Assembly (NCBI GenBank): GCA_964572225.1
Contig: CAZNFR010000005.1
Span: 1-64,000 of the forward strand
Direction: 5' to 3'
DNA: 64,000 nucleotides
Source: CAZNFR01 sp964572225
GTDB lineage: Bacteria > Bacteroidota > Bacteroidia > Bacteroidales > GCA-2748055
The notes below the pieces were generated by a model that was not told the DNA's origin, did no database searches, and worked only from the letters and a program-made list of their open reading frames with translations. Positions 36,204 to 45,600 of the stretch are shown piece by piece (the stretch's first letter is position 1; every line of letters starts with the position of its first letter). The position numbers were made by a program, and so were the translations under genes.

Positions 36204-38957
36204 TTAGTAGCCGGGAATTTTTTCCATTTCCCGGATAAATGCATCCTGATATCCCATCTTTTGCAGTCTTTTCAGTTCATCCAGTGCTGCCTCCATGCCT
36301 TCAAAATCACCAATAATATAACGGAATATTCCGTCATCACCCTGAATTTCCCGGATACCTATAAGCGGTTTAAAATAGTTTTTTCCAACAGGTACTTTCA
36401 ATGCCCTTAGTTGTATGGTCAGATTTACTGAGCTTTTGCTGGTTGTGTTTTCAACAGAAGTTGTCCCAAATCGTTCGAGATCAATGATAAAAGCATCCAG
36501 ATATCCCCGGTTCCTGAGTTCCTGAAGGTCTGTGGCTGCTTCCTCCTCGCTTTCATACTGGCCATAAATAATCCGGTAAAAACCATCATCACACTTTTTC
36601 ACTTCCACTTCACTGAGATGAACATAATTTTTGGCGTTAGATGGCATTTTCAGTGCCGCTAGCTGGATCCCAAAATGATCGGAGGTAGAATTAATAAGGG
36701 TACTTGCCAGACCGGAATGCTGTTGCAGGTTGGTACGATTGATAACCCTTGCACTGGGGAATTCCTGGAAGGCAATTGAGTTTTTAACTTCCTCGGCATG
36801 CCGTACGGAATAGAATAGCCCTAATGTGTAGAGGTAGCTCGAATCCACAAGAACCTCGGTTACCTCCTCCTGGGTAATCCGGTTTACCGAGGAGAAATAG
36901 GATCGGGGAAGTGGAGATTCTGACTGGGTTAGAAGGAGGGTATACTGGCTACTTCGTTTGGGTTTAAGATAATCGGGAATTTCAATGGGTTCAATGGTAA
37001 TATTATGCTCATTTGAAGGAAGAATCTTAATTTCCACGCTTCGATTCAGTTTTCTTCCTTCCGGATTATCACTTCCGTCCGGATTGGTATTCATCGCCAG
37101 ATTATTTGTCTCCCCTAATCCGCGGGTGACAAAACGAGTTCTTTCAATTCCTCTGGAAACCAGGTATTCAAGAACCGAGTTGGCCCTGCGTTTCGATAGT
37201 TCAAGGTTATACCCGGGAGTTCCTTTACTATCTGTGTGGCCAATAATTTCGATATATAGTTCCGGATATTTGAGCATCAGCTGATACAATCGTTCGATCT
37301 CCAGGATAGCTGTGTCTTTAAGTTCGGATGAATTATAATCAAATAGCAGGTTCTTCACCACAAGATATTCCCCGGAACTAACCTCTGTGGATGTTAATTC
37401 CAGATCCAGGTTTAGCTCTGAACGCTCAAAATCCTTCTCGACTGAGAGTCGTTCCACAAGGGTTTCATAATTGGAAGCACTGGCAGTAATGGAGTATAAT
37501 CCCGGATGGATCACAAGACTGAATTCTCCGGTTACCCGGTCTGGTTTGAGTGTGTCCCGATAGTTTTCATCTCCGATTTTACCAACAGTAACACGGGCAT
37601 CTTCAGGAAATTCTGCATCGTCCATGAGCTTCAGCTTCCCTTTAAGGGTTATTTTCATTTCCGTGACCGGAGGAAGTATAGTTAACTCCTTGATGGCGGC
37701 GTGGTTCTCTTCGGGAAGGATCGGACCTGCATACAGAGCAGTCCTGTTTTTCTCGACCGGGTAGAAAAAGAAATTGTCATCTGTGGAATTGACCGGGTAG
37801 CCCAGGTTTACGGGTACGGTCCATCTTCCTCCGGGTTGCAGATCTGACCTGTAGGTGTCGAATCCCCCCATTCCATCATGGCCCTGGGAGGCAAAATATA
37901 AGGTAAGCCCATCCTCAGTAATAAATGGACTGTTTTCATGATAGATGGTATTAATGGTGGGGCCCAGATTTTCGGGTTCCTCCCATTTTCCACGTGCATT
38001 TAATGTGGTTCGAAAAATATCCTGTCCACCCAGACTTCCTTTGCGATTACTCACAAAATAAAGGGTTTTTCCATCGGGTGAAATGGATGCATGAATTTCC
38101 CAGAATCGGGAATTTACGGGTTTGTCCAACTTTGCCATCGGAGTCCAGCGATTTCTTTCAAAAAAGCTGACATAAATGTCCGCTCCGAAGTTATTCATTC
38201 TGACCAGGTAAAGTGTGTTTCCATCCGTGGAAATGGAGGTTGGATAGGCATCTCCGTCCGATTCAATCTGTGGGGTAATATTGACGGGGTTCGACCAGAT
38301 ATTCTCACTTTGTTTTTTTACCATCCAGACTGCCTGGTAGAATTTTTCCTGTGTCATATAAATCAGGGTATTCCCATCACCCGACAACACCGGATTATAA
38401 TTTTTTGCAGATTGCGGTATGATATCATCCAATAACCGGGTTTTTACATTCACCGGTTCTTTCATATATTTTTCCGCCCTGTTACAGGCCTGGATTTGTT
38501 TATCCACGAAATCAATTTCATATACATCATTAACCCGGAGGGTTTTTTTGTATTGATTAAAGGTTTCTACAGCCTTATCCAACCGATTATCAATCTGATA
38601 GGCGGTAGCCAAAAGGAAGAGAGTATGGGGGGGTGATTTATCTTCAGAGAAAGTGCTTTCGAAATATTTTTCCGAGATATGCTCAATGGCATACTCAAGG
38701 TAGGGGATCGCCCTGGATTTCTGTCCGGGGATATTCAGATAACATAACCCAATGCGATAGTTAATATTTGCATTTTGTGAGTTTGCCCGGTACAATCTTA
38801 AATAAGCATTCAGTGCTTCTTCGTATTCTTCTGACATTAAAAAGTATTCCGCATCCTGAAAGTAAACGCGAAGATTTTCATCCTCCTGCGCCTGGCAATG
38901 AAGGTGGACACAGAGAAGAGAAAAAACTCCTATAGCTGAAATGAAAAATAATTTCAT
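36204..38957 (-). CDS. PorE-like envelope protein: TPR, PD40 propeller, CRD-type domain, OmpA domain, SPOR-like tail
   Basis: This 917-residue secreted protein has a signal peptide (about 1-23), TPR repeats (28-165), a PD40 beta-propeller (190-430) with HASISPDGKTLYF and GGFDTY, a carboxypeptidase-regulatory-like domain (440-530), an OmpA peptidoglycan-binding domain (535-645, IEIIGHTDSKGTPG, ELSKRRA), and a long tail with about three SPOR-like repeats (IQLAALKM and GYLDAFI patterns). The first four parts match the domain order of PorE, a type IX secretion component that binds peptidoglycan. It overlaps the upstream paralogue by ATGA. The exact role is unknown. Confidence 0.85.
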   Translation of the reverse strand: MKLFFISAIGVFSLLCVHLHCQAQEDENLRVYFQDAEYFLMSEEYEEALNAYLRLYRANSQNANINYRIGLCYLNIPGQKSRAIPYLEYAIEHISEKYFESTFSEDKSPPHTLFLLATAYQIDNRLDKAVETFNQYKKTLRVNDVYEIDFVDKQIQACNRAEKYMKEPVNVKTRLLDDIIPQSAKNYNPVLSGDGNTLIYMTQEKFYQAVWMVKKQSENIWSNPVNITPQIESDGDAYPTSISTDGNTLYLVRMNNFGADIYVSFFERNRWTPMAKLDKPVNSRFWEIHASISPDGKTLYFVSNRKGSLGGQDIFRTTLNARGKWEEPENLGPTINTIYHENSPFITEDGLTLYFASQGHDGMGGFDTYRSDLQPGGRWTVPVNLGYPVNSTDDNFFFYPVEKNRTALYAGPILPEENHAAIKELTILPPVTEMKITLKGKLKLMDDAEFPEDARVTVGKIGDENYRDTLKPDRVTGEFSLVIHPGLYSITASASNYETLVERLSVEKDFERSELNLDLELTSTEVSSGEYLVVKNLLFDYNSSELKDTAILEIERLYQLMLKYPELYIEIIGHTDSKGTPGYNLELSKRRANSVLEYLVSRGIERTRFVTRGLGETNNLAMNTNPDGSDNPEGRKLNRSVEIKILPSNEHNITIEPIEIPDYLKPKRSSQYTLLLTQSESPLPRSYFSSVNRITQEEVTEVLVDSSYLYTLGLFYSVRHAEEVKNSIAFQEFPSARVINRTNLQQHSGLASTLINSTSDHFGIQLAALKMPSNAKNYVHLSEVEVKKCDDGFYRIIYGQYESEEEAATDLQELRNRGYLDAFIIDLERFGTTSVENTTSKSSVNLTIQLRALKVPVGKNYFKPLIGIREIQGDDGIFRYIIGDFEGMEAALDELKRLQKMGYQDAFIREMEKIPGY

Positions 38958-40441
38958 TTTTCTCTGGATGTTTTCCCGGACTCCTGCTCATTTATGAAAT
39001 CAATGGTGAACTTATTATCGCCTGGAGTTAAAACCTTCAGGCTATCTGATCTCACATCATACCCAAGGGTAAATTTTTCTCCTGTTTCCTGGTCCGTAAC
39101 AATAATTCTGAAGTTGTACTGGAATTTTTTCGGTTTTAGGGCCAGTGCATCATTCCGGGGGAGGATACGTACACGGTAGATATCTTCAATACTGTTATTA
39201 TCAACCCCCTCAAATAAAGCAAGATATCCTGCATCCCCTTCTGCCACAGGCTGATAAAATCGATTGTCGTTGGTGGTGTTTATAGGAAAACCAATATTAA
39301 CGGGCTTTTGCCATTTCCCGTTCCCATCCTTTTTGCTATAAAAAATATCAAATCCTCCCATATTGAAGTGCCCTTTAGATGTAAAATACAGGGTCTCACC
39401 TTCATTCAAAAGATTTGGGCAATCTTCATCTGCTTCAGTGTTAATCGCGGGTCCGAAGGAGATCAACTCTCCCCAGCTGCCATCATTCTCCAGGTTTGCA
39501 TAGTAAAGATCAGAGCCTCCGGCACCCCCTCTTCTTTCGGAGGCAACCAGGATTCCCCTGCCGTCGGGTGTAAAAGAGGCAAAGTGTTCATCTTTGGTGC
39601 TATTTATATTTTTCCCCAGCTTTTCAGCCTTTGACCAGACATTATTATTAAGTTCACTAAAATAGATGTCTTTCCCGGTAAAACCATTCTCTTTGGTAAG
39701 CAAAAGCTTCGTGCCATCTGCTGAAAGAGAGGTCGGAATCATATCTCCATCAGAACCCACCTGAGGAGTAATATTTACCGGTTCAGTCCATTTATCATCT
39801 ACTTTTCGGCTGAACATAACCGCATCGTAAAATTTTTCTTTTCTCATGAAGACCATCACATCCTCCCTCAAATTCACAACCGGCTGGTAATTCACCCCTC
39901 CATTGTTAATATTGCTTCCGGCACTTATTTTTTCAATGTTGAGAGGGGAATCCTTAATGATCTTGGCTCTTTCACAGGCTGCGACCTCATTTTCTACGAT
40001 CCTGACATTATAGTTTTTTTCGAAATTCCTTATATCCCGAAAGGTTTCGTAAGCTTCCAGGGCTTCGTCAAGGCGATTGTCAATTCTGTAGGCATTACCC
40101 AGATAAAACCATGCATGATGTGGGGCTTTCTTTATATCAAAATTTCTTTCCTTGTACTTCATGGTTGTACTGGTGACGGCTTTTTCCAGGTATGGGATAG
40201 CAAGCCTTTCCAGTCCTTCGATATTTAGATAAGACATTCCGACCCGATAACTGAGATTGGTATTTTCGGGGTTCAATCCGGCCAGTTGTTTGAACAGGTA
40301 AACGGCCTCTTCGAACTCTTCGGTGGCAAAGAAAAACTCGGCATCATCAAAAATCTCTTCCTGTGAGCTATTCAGTTTTTGCGCGAAAACAATGGAATAG
40401 CAGTTTATGAGTGTGAACAATAGGAGTATTGTTTTTTTCAT
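38954..40441 (-). CDS. TPR-PD40 envelope protein lacking an OmpA domain
   Basis: This 495-residue paralogue has a signal peptide (about 1-20), TPR repeats (23-150) and a PD40-type propeller (175-420) with SDGDMIPTSLS, FTPDGRGILV and GGFDIFYSK. It ends in a short beta-rich domain (about 440-485) with no OmpA or SPOR module. It overlaps the next gene by ATGA, so both proteins are probably made together and might form one complex, the second supplying peptidoglycan anchoring. A -7-like box lies 86 bases before its ATG. Confidence 0.85.
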   Translation of the reverse strand: MKKTILLLFTLINCYSIVFAQKLNSSQEEIFDDAEFFFATEEFEEAVYLFKQLAGLNPENTNLSYRVGMSYLNIEGLERLAIPYLEKAVTSTTMKYKERNFDIKKAPHHAWFYLGNAYRIDNRLDEALEAYETFRDIRNFEKNYNVRIVENEVAACERAKIIKDSPLNIEKISAGSNINNGGVNYQPVVNLREDVMVFMRKEKFYDAVMFSRKVDDKWTEPVNITPQVGSDGDMIPTSLSADGTKLLLTKENGFTGKDIYFSELNNNVWSKAEKLGKNINSTKDEHFASFTPDGRGILVASERRGGAGGSDLYYANLENDGSWGELISFGPAINTEADEDCPNLLNEGETLYFTSKGHFNMGGFDIFYSKKDGNGKWQKPVNIGFPINTTNDNRFYQPVAEGDAGYLALFEGVDNNSIEDIYRVRILPRNDALALKPKKFQYNFRIIVTDQETGEKFTLGYDVRSDSLKVLTPGDNKFTIDFINEQESGKTSREK

Positions 40442-40526
40442 TCCAGGCAGAGTTTAAACCATTTAAGACAAAGAAACCCGGTGGTAAGATAATATTTTAC
40501 CACTTTGATTTCAAAATGTTACAAAT

Positions 40527-40534
40527 CAAATGTA
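40527..40534 (-). promoter_or_regulatory. Predicted -7 element for the 36204-40441 gene pair
   Basis: The minus strand reads TACATTTG, matching TAnnTTTG. The identical octamer precedes the 42625-46176 gene and the first M23 gene. Confidence 0.4.
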
Positions 40535-40594
40535 CAATTTTCCGTGAATATTGACCGGGTTAAATGAAAGCCTGTGAAAATCCCGTATAAAAGA

Positions 40595-42463
40595 TCAGTT
40601 ATTGACCTTAAGTTCGTCCGGAACCTCTACCTCTTCCAGTTCAATCCATTCAAAGGGACGGGTCGTGATCCTGAATTCAACGCGACGGTTAAGCATTCTT
40701 CCTTTTACTGAGTCTCTTCCGTCGGGTGTGGTATTCATGGCAGCGGGTTTATTTTCGCTGAAAGCCCGGAGTGTCAGCCTTTCCCTGTCTATCCCCTTGC
40801 TTACCAGGTATTTAATAACCTCCGAAGCGCGACGCTCGGAGAGAATCTGGTTATAGGCATCGGGTCCTTTGGAGTCGGTATGACCGTGCACCTCAATTTT
40901 CAGCTGGGGATATTCATTCATGGCTTCGGTAAGATCATTCAGTCTTCCTTTTGCTATATCGTTTAATGCATAGCTGTCGAAATCAAAGAATACAGGTCTG
41001 ATATTGAAGCGGAGCTTTTCGGGTTCTTTGATTTCTTCTTCAACCAGTACCGGTGTTAATACTGTTGTATCGGGTATAATAGGTTCTGAATCCATTTCTG
41101 AGATATCTTTTTCTTCAACAGCTTGTGCCTCTGTTTCTCCAAGGATGGGTGTTTCTTCTTCCTCAAGTGCAATATCCTCAGTCGGGAGAGTTTCCACCCT
41201 GTAAATGTCACCACTTCCAATGCCTTCAGGATCATACCTTGTAATATAACCCTGAACATCCTTTTCTTTCCCCAGTGGATAAAAGAAAACATCATCATCG
41301 GTTGTATTCAGGGGGAAAGGAAGGTTTACAGGTTCGGACCAGTTTCCATCATCGCCCAGGGTGGAATAAAAAATATCATAGCCTCCAATGGTAGTATGCC
41401 CTTGAGAACTAAAGAACAGGGTTTTGCCGTCGGGGGTAAGAAAGGGACTATCTTCGTTTAATGAGGTATTAATAGTACTACCCAGATTTTGAGGTTCGCC
41501 CCAGTCTCCGTTTTGCATTTTACGGGAAAAGAAAATGTCCATTCCTCCCAGGCTTTCGCTACGATTACTGGTAAAGTAAAGAGTATTGCCATCGGGAGAG
41601 AGAAATGCATGTGATTCAAAGAATTTTGAGTTTATCGGCTTTCCGATATTCTCTGATCTCGACCATGTCCGGGCACGGTACTCGCTTACCATAATATCTG
41701 CATCGAAATTGGAGATTTTTGACAGAAACATTTTAGTCCCGTCATAGGAGAGAGAAGTGACGTATTGATCCCCATCCGATTGAATCTGTGGAGTCACATT
41801 CACCGGGTTTGCCCAGCGGCTACCCTGTTTTTCAACAAAATAAACCGCATCATAGAATTTCTGCTCCGATACGTAAGCCATAAATTCACCGTTGCCTGAA
41901 AGGACGGCATTGAGGTTATCAAGACCCGTATTTAGCGGTGTTCCCAGATTCTCAATCCGGATTTTTGCCGGGTTTTCTATGGATAGCTTAGCCCTCTGGC
42001 AGGCCTCAATCTGTTGAAGGGTGTATTTGATTTCAATCTCATTCTTAGCCTCCAGTTTATCTATATACCGATTATAGGCAGAGATGGCAGAATCAAGCTG
42101 GTAGTTGATACGGTAGGCATTACCCAGGAATAAAAGTGCATCAAAAGGGGCACGTTCTTCATTGAAAATACCTTCGCGATAATTTCCGGCAATATTTTTC
42201 ACTGCCTCTTCAAGAAAGGGGATTGCTTTTTCCTTTTCCCCGCTGATATTGAGATAGCATACCCCAATTTTATAATTAATATTTGCATTATTCTGGAAGC
42301 CCGCATCGTAGACTTTCATGAAGGCAGACAGAGCGTCCCTGTAATCCTCCTCTTCCATAAAGAAAATGCCATCAAAAAAATTGACCCGGTCTTCATCCTT
42401 CTGTGAATAGGAAAAACTACAGCCAAGCCCTATAAGCAGAAGGATCAGGGATATTTTTCTCAT
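40595..42463 (-). CDS. TPR-PD40-OmpA envelope protein
   Basis: This 622-residue paralogue has a signal peptide (about 1-21), TPR repeats (25-160), a PD40 propeller (185-430) with SPDGNTLYF and GGYDIFYS, an acidic Glu-rich linker (about 432-490), and a C-terminal OmpA domain (495-605) with IEVHGHTDSKGPD and ILSERRA. It is expected to sit in the periplasm bound to peptidoglycan. The acidic linker is where the CRD domain sits in the 36204-38957 paralogue. Gaps of about 155 bases separate it from both neighbours. Confidence 0.86.
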   Translation of the reverse strand: MRKISLILLLIGLGCSFSYSQKDEDRVNFFDGIFFMEEEDYRDALSAFMKVYDAGFQNNANINYKIGVCYLNISGEKEKAIPFLEEAVKNIAGNYREGIFNEERAPFDALLFLGNAYRINYQLDSAISAYNRYIDKLEAKNEIEIKYTLQQIEACQRAKLSIENPAKIRIENLGTPLNTGLDNLNAVLSGNGEFMAYVSEQKFYDAVYFVEKQGSRWANPVNVTPQIQSDGDQYVTSLSYDGTKMFLSKISNFDADIMVSEYRARTWSRSENIGKPINSKFFESHAFLSPDGNTLYFTSNRSESLGGMDIFFSRKMQNGDWGEPQNLGSTINTSLNEDSPFLTPDGKTLFFSSQGHTTIGGYDIFYSTLGDDGNWSEPVNLPFPLNTTDDDVFFYPLGKEKDVQGYITRYDPEGIGSGDIYRVETLPTEDIALEEEETPILGETEAQAVEEKDISEMDSEPIIPDTTVLTPVLVEEEIKEPEKLRFNIRPVFFDFDSYALNDIAKGRLNDLTEAMNEYPQLKIEVHGHTDSKGPDAYNQILSERRASEVIKYLVSKGIDRERLTLRAFSENKPAAMNTTPDGRDSVKGRMLNRRVEFRITTRPFEWIELEEVEVPDELKVNN

Positions 42464-42624
42464 CTCAATAGGTTTTTAATTATAGTCCTTATAAATATAA
42501 GGGGATTATCAGAATAAATGAAACGCTAAACCGGCATTACTGTTTCATTATTCGTAAAAAATATCCTTACCCATACTAATTATGTGTGAAATTTGAACTT
42601 TCACAGATTCAGTCTGCCGTTTTC

Positions 42625-45600
42625 TCAGGTCCGGTCCTCTTTTTTCTTCCTTCGTCTTTCAAACAAGATGAGGAAAAGAATCACCAATCCTTCAGCGAGA
42701 AGTATCAAAAGGGTCAGTCTGGCTCCCCGGCCGGATTTTCCATGGTCCTTTTCGGACGGTTCAAATTCATCTATGGTTTTTTCCTCGAAGGGAAGATCGC
42801 CCTGCAGGTATTTTTCAATTACCTCGGAAAGTTGCCCGCTGGTAAAACCGTAACTTTCTTTTAGAGGGGTTAAATATTCAATGAGATCCCGGAGATTATA
42901 CAAGGGGGTTTGTCCGAGGTTAACATCGGTAAGAGCCTTGTTAAGACCAGAGTAATCAACAGACAGCCGGTTGAGTTCGTCCAGCATTTTCTCCACATAA
43001 AACCGGGTCATCCCATCAGAAACTGTTTGGTAAACAATTTCCTCACTCATATCTTCAAGACTGAGAAGGTATTGTATCAGTTCCGGTATGGTGGTAATTC
43101 CCATTTCCCTGAGGTTAAGATCCAACAGGATGTCTCTCAGAGCACCATCCGAATTTGTGATCAGGTAATCCAGGAATTCGTAAAGGTCAATGTATTCAAC
43201 ATAATGCCTGAAATGATCGACCACTTCTTCTTCTTCAAGAGCCCGGTTATTTTCAGATTCTCTAAGGAGGTACCTGTATAGCTCGTGAGACCAGGGAGTA
43301 TCTGCTTCCATTTCTTTCAAAACTTCTTTCAGCTCATCACTGGCATTTTTGAGAATAATCCGCAATATTTGTGAAGTAGGGATCTCTTCCGCCCTAAGCA
43401 TAACGTCGATAAGGTCGGTAGTAATGTCTTTCTCCCTGTCCGATTCCCTGAGCAGATAACGGTACAACTCACTTCTTCCCATATCCACAATCTCCCCGCG
43501 GTCTATAGATTCCAGGAACGCCCGTGTATCTCCTTCTGAAAGGACAATTAACCGCTCAAAAAGCCTGATTGCATTGGTAGAGGCAAAATAATCAGCAAGC
43601 ATCTGATTAATATCCGTATTCGTATAGCCATTGTCCGGTGCCTTATCCCTGAGATGGGTAATCAGTTCACCAAAGGATTCGATACCCTGATTCTCGGGAT
43701 CGATGCCAAGAAGTGTTTCTTTGAGATTGCCGTTTGCAAATGCTGAAAGGTCCCTGATCAGTTTCTCTATATCCCTGTAGTTCTGGGTTTTTGCCAGGGC
43801 TTTGGTCACATCAGACGGGGAATACTTGCCTTTATCAGTGTTGGAGTAGAGGTTATCGATCAATTCCTTTCGGTTTTGTATTTGGCTTTTTTCCGGATCC
43901 AGCTCCTCAAGATAGTTTTTCAGATTTTCATCGGAATTTTCCTGAAGATTGCCAATAAGCTTTTCCAGTGCGTACAATTCATCGACACTGGTAATCAACC
44001 GGTCTACATCACCATCCGTAAACTCCTGATTTTCTGATTCATTGAACAGATGAAGGATAAGCTCATCTTTGTTTTCTATTCCCTCTTCTTCCGGATCCAG
44101 CCCCATGAGATAATCGAGGAGGGAACCGGTTGCGGCACCCAGAAGAAGATCTCTGAAAAGCTCAGCCTGTGTAAGTCCGCCGGCTCCGGGTGACAAAACT
44201 GCGGCCGGACCTGAGCCTGTGCCTGAAGTTCCTGCCCCTGGAGTCTGCCCGGGAAGAAGGTTTGAACCAGCCCGACCGTCTCCAGGTACTTCCCGGGTAT
44301 CAATCTCAGTCAGGGGTTTTTCCGGATCCATGATCCTGAGCTGCTTTTGTATAAGATTGCCCTTATCGTCGGTGAGGGTGAGAACCACGGTATTTTCCCC
44401 TGGCCTTGGATCAAATTCCACTTTTTGCTCCCTTCTGCCGGCTTCGACCGATTCACTAAAATAGTTTTGTCCCTGATTAAGGGCATTGACCTGAACGGTT
44501 GCATCTTTGGAAGCCCTGAACCTGATTTCCACCGGTTCACCTTCCTTGGCATAAATCAGAGAGTCGGAAAGAATCTTCAACAGTTCTTCCTCTTCTCTTT
44601 GGTCAGTTATGGTTGGTACTGCACTAAGAATTATCGGGGTTGCAAAAATGAGCCCACTTGGCCCGGTCACATTCCTGGATAGTTCCAGTTCTTCTATTTT
44701 ACTATGAAATTTGTCACTATCAAATACCAACTGGTATTGTCCTTCAGGAGCTTTAAATTTGAAACGCCCATCCCTGTTTGGATTAATGGTTGAAAGAGTG
44801 TCGGCCGAGCCTTTTTCCACCAAAGAGATCTTTACTTCGGAGGAATCCACTTTCACTCCCATATAATCCAAAAGACCTTCAATTGCAAACATCCTGGGAT
44901 TATCCGGACTGTAAATGGTAATCCGGTGGATATCATGCCTGCCATTCCCCGACTGATCGAATCTTGAATAGTAAGCTGCCTGACCGTTTTTTACCGGATT
45001 AAAAAACTGATCATCGTCTGTGCTGTTGATAGAATATCCGATGTTAACGGGTTTTGCCCATGAGCCGTCTGCATTTTTTCGGCTCATGAAAATATCGTAC
45101 CCTCCCATGTTATAATGACCATAGGAACTGAAGAAAATCTTTTGGCCATCTTCCGTAATAAAAGGATTATCATCGTTGTAGGGGGAATTGATCACGTTTC
45201 CAAGGTTGGTAGCTTCACCCCATTCTCCATTGGGTAATCGCTCCGAACGGAAAATGTCAAGTCCGCCAAAGGAGCCCTTTCGGTTGGAGGAAAAGTAGAG
45301 TGTCTTTCCATCCCTGGAAACACTGGCATGGGATTCCCAGTATTTAGTATTAATGTTCTCGTTAAGTTTCCGGAGAGGGGTCCATTTCCCGTTAATCAGT
45401 TTGGTTACATAAAGATTCCCGTCAAATTCATCGTTCCGGTAGATGTACATTTCGGTTCCGTTATAGGAGAGGCAGGTAGGATAAACATCCCCGTCAACCC
45501 CAAGTTCGGGGACAATATTCCGGGGAGCAAGCCATTCCCCATTTACCTTTTCTGTATAAAAAATGGCATCATAGAACTGAAGCCTGGAAATAAAGGCCAT

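Noticed and set aside
42487..42502. CCTTAT/ATAAGG hairpin upstream of the 622-residue PD40 gene
   Set aside because: The stem is only six AT-rich pairs with no U run; likely chance.
42517..42549. AATGAAAC/GTTTCATT inverted repeat between two PD40 genes
   Set aside because: Eight paired bases with a 17-base loop but no U run on either strand, so not a supported terminator; could be an operator but nothing else supports it.
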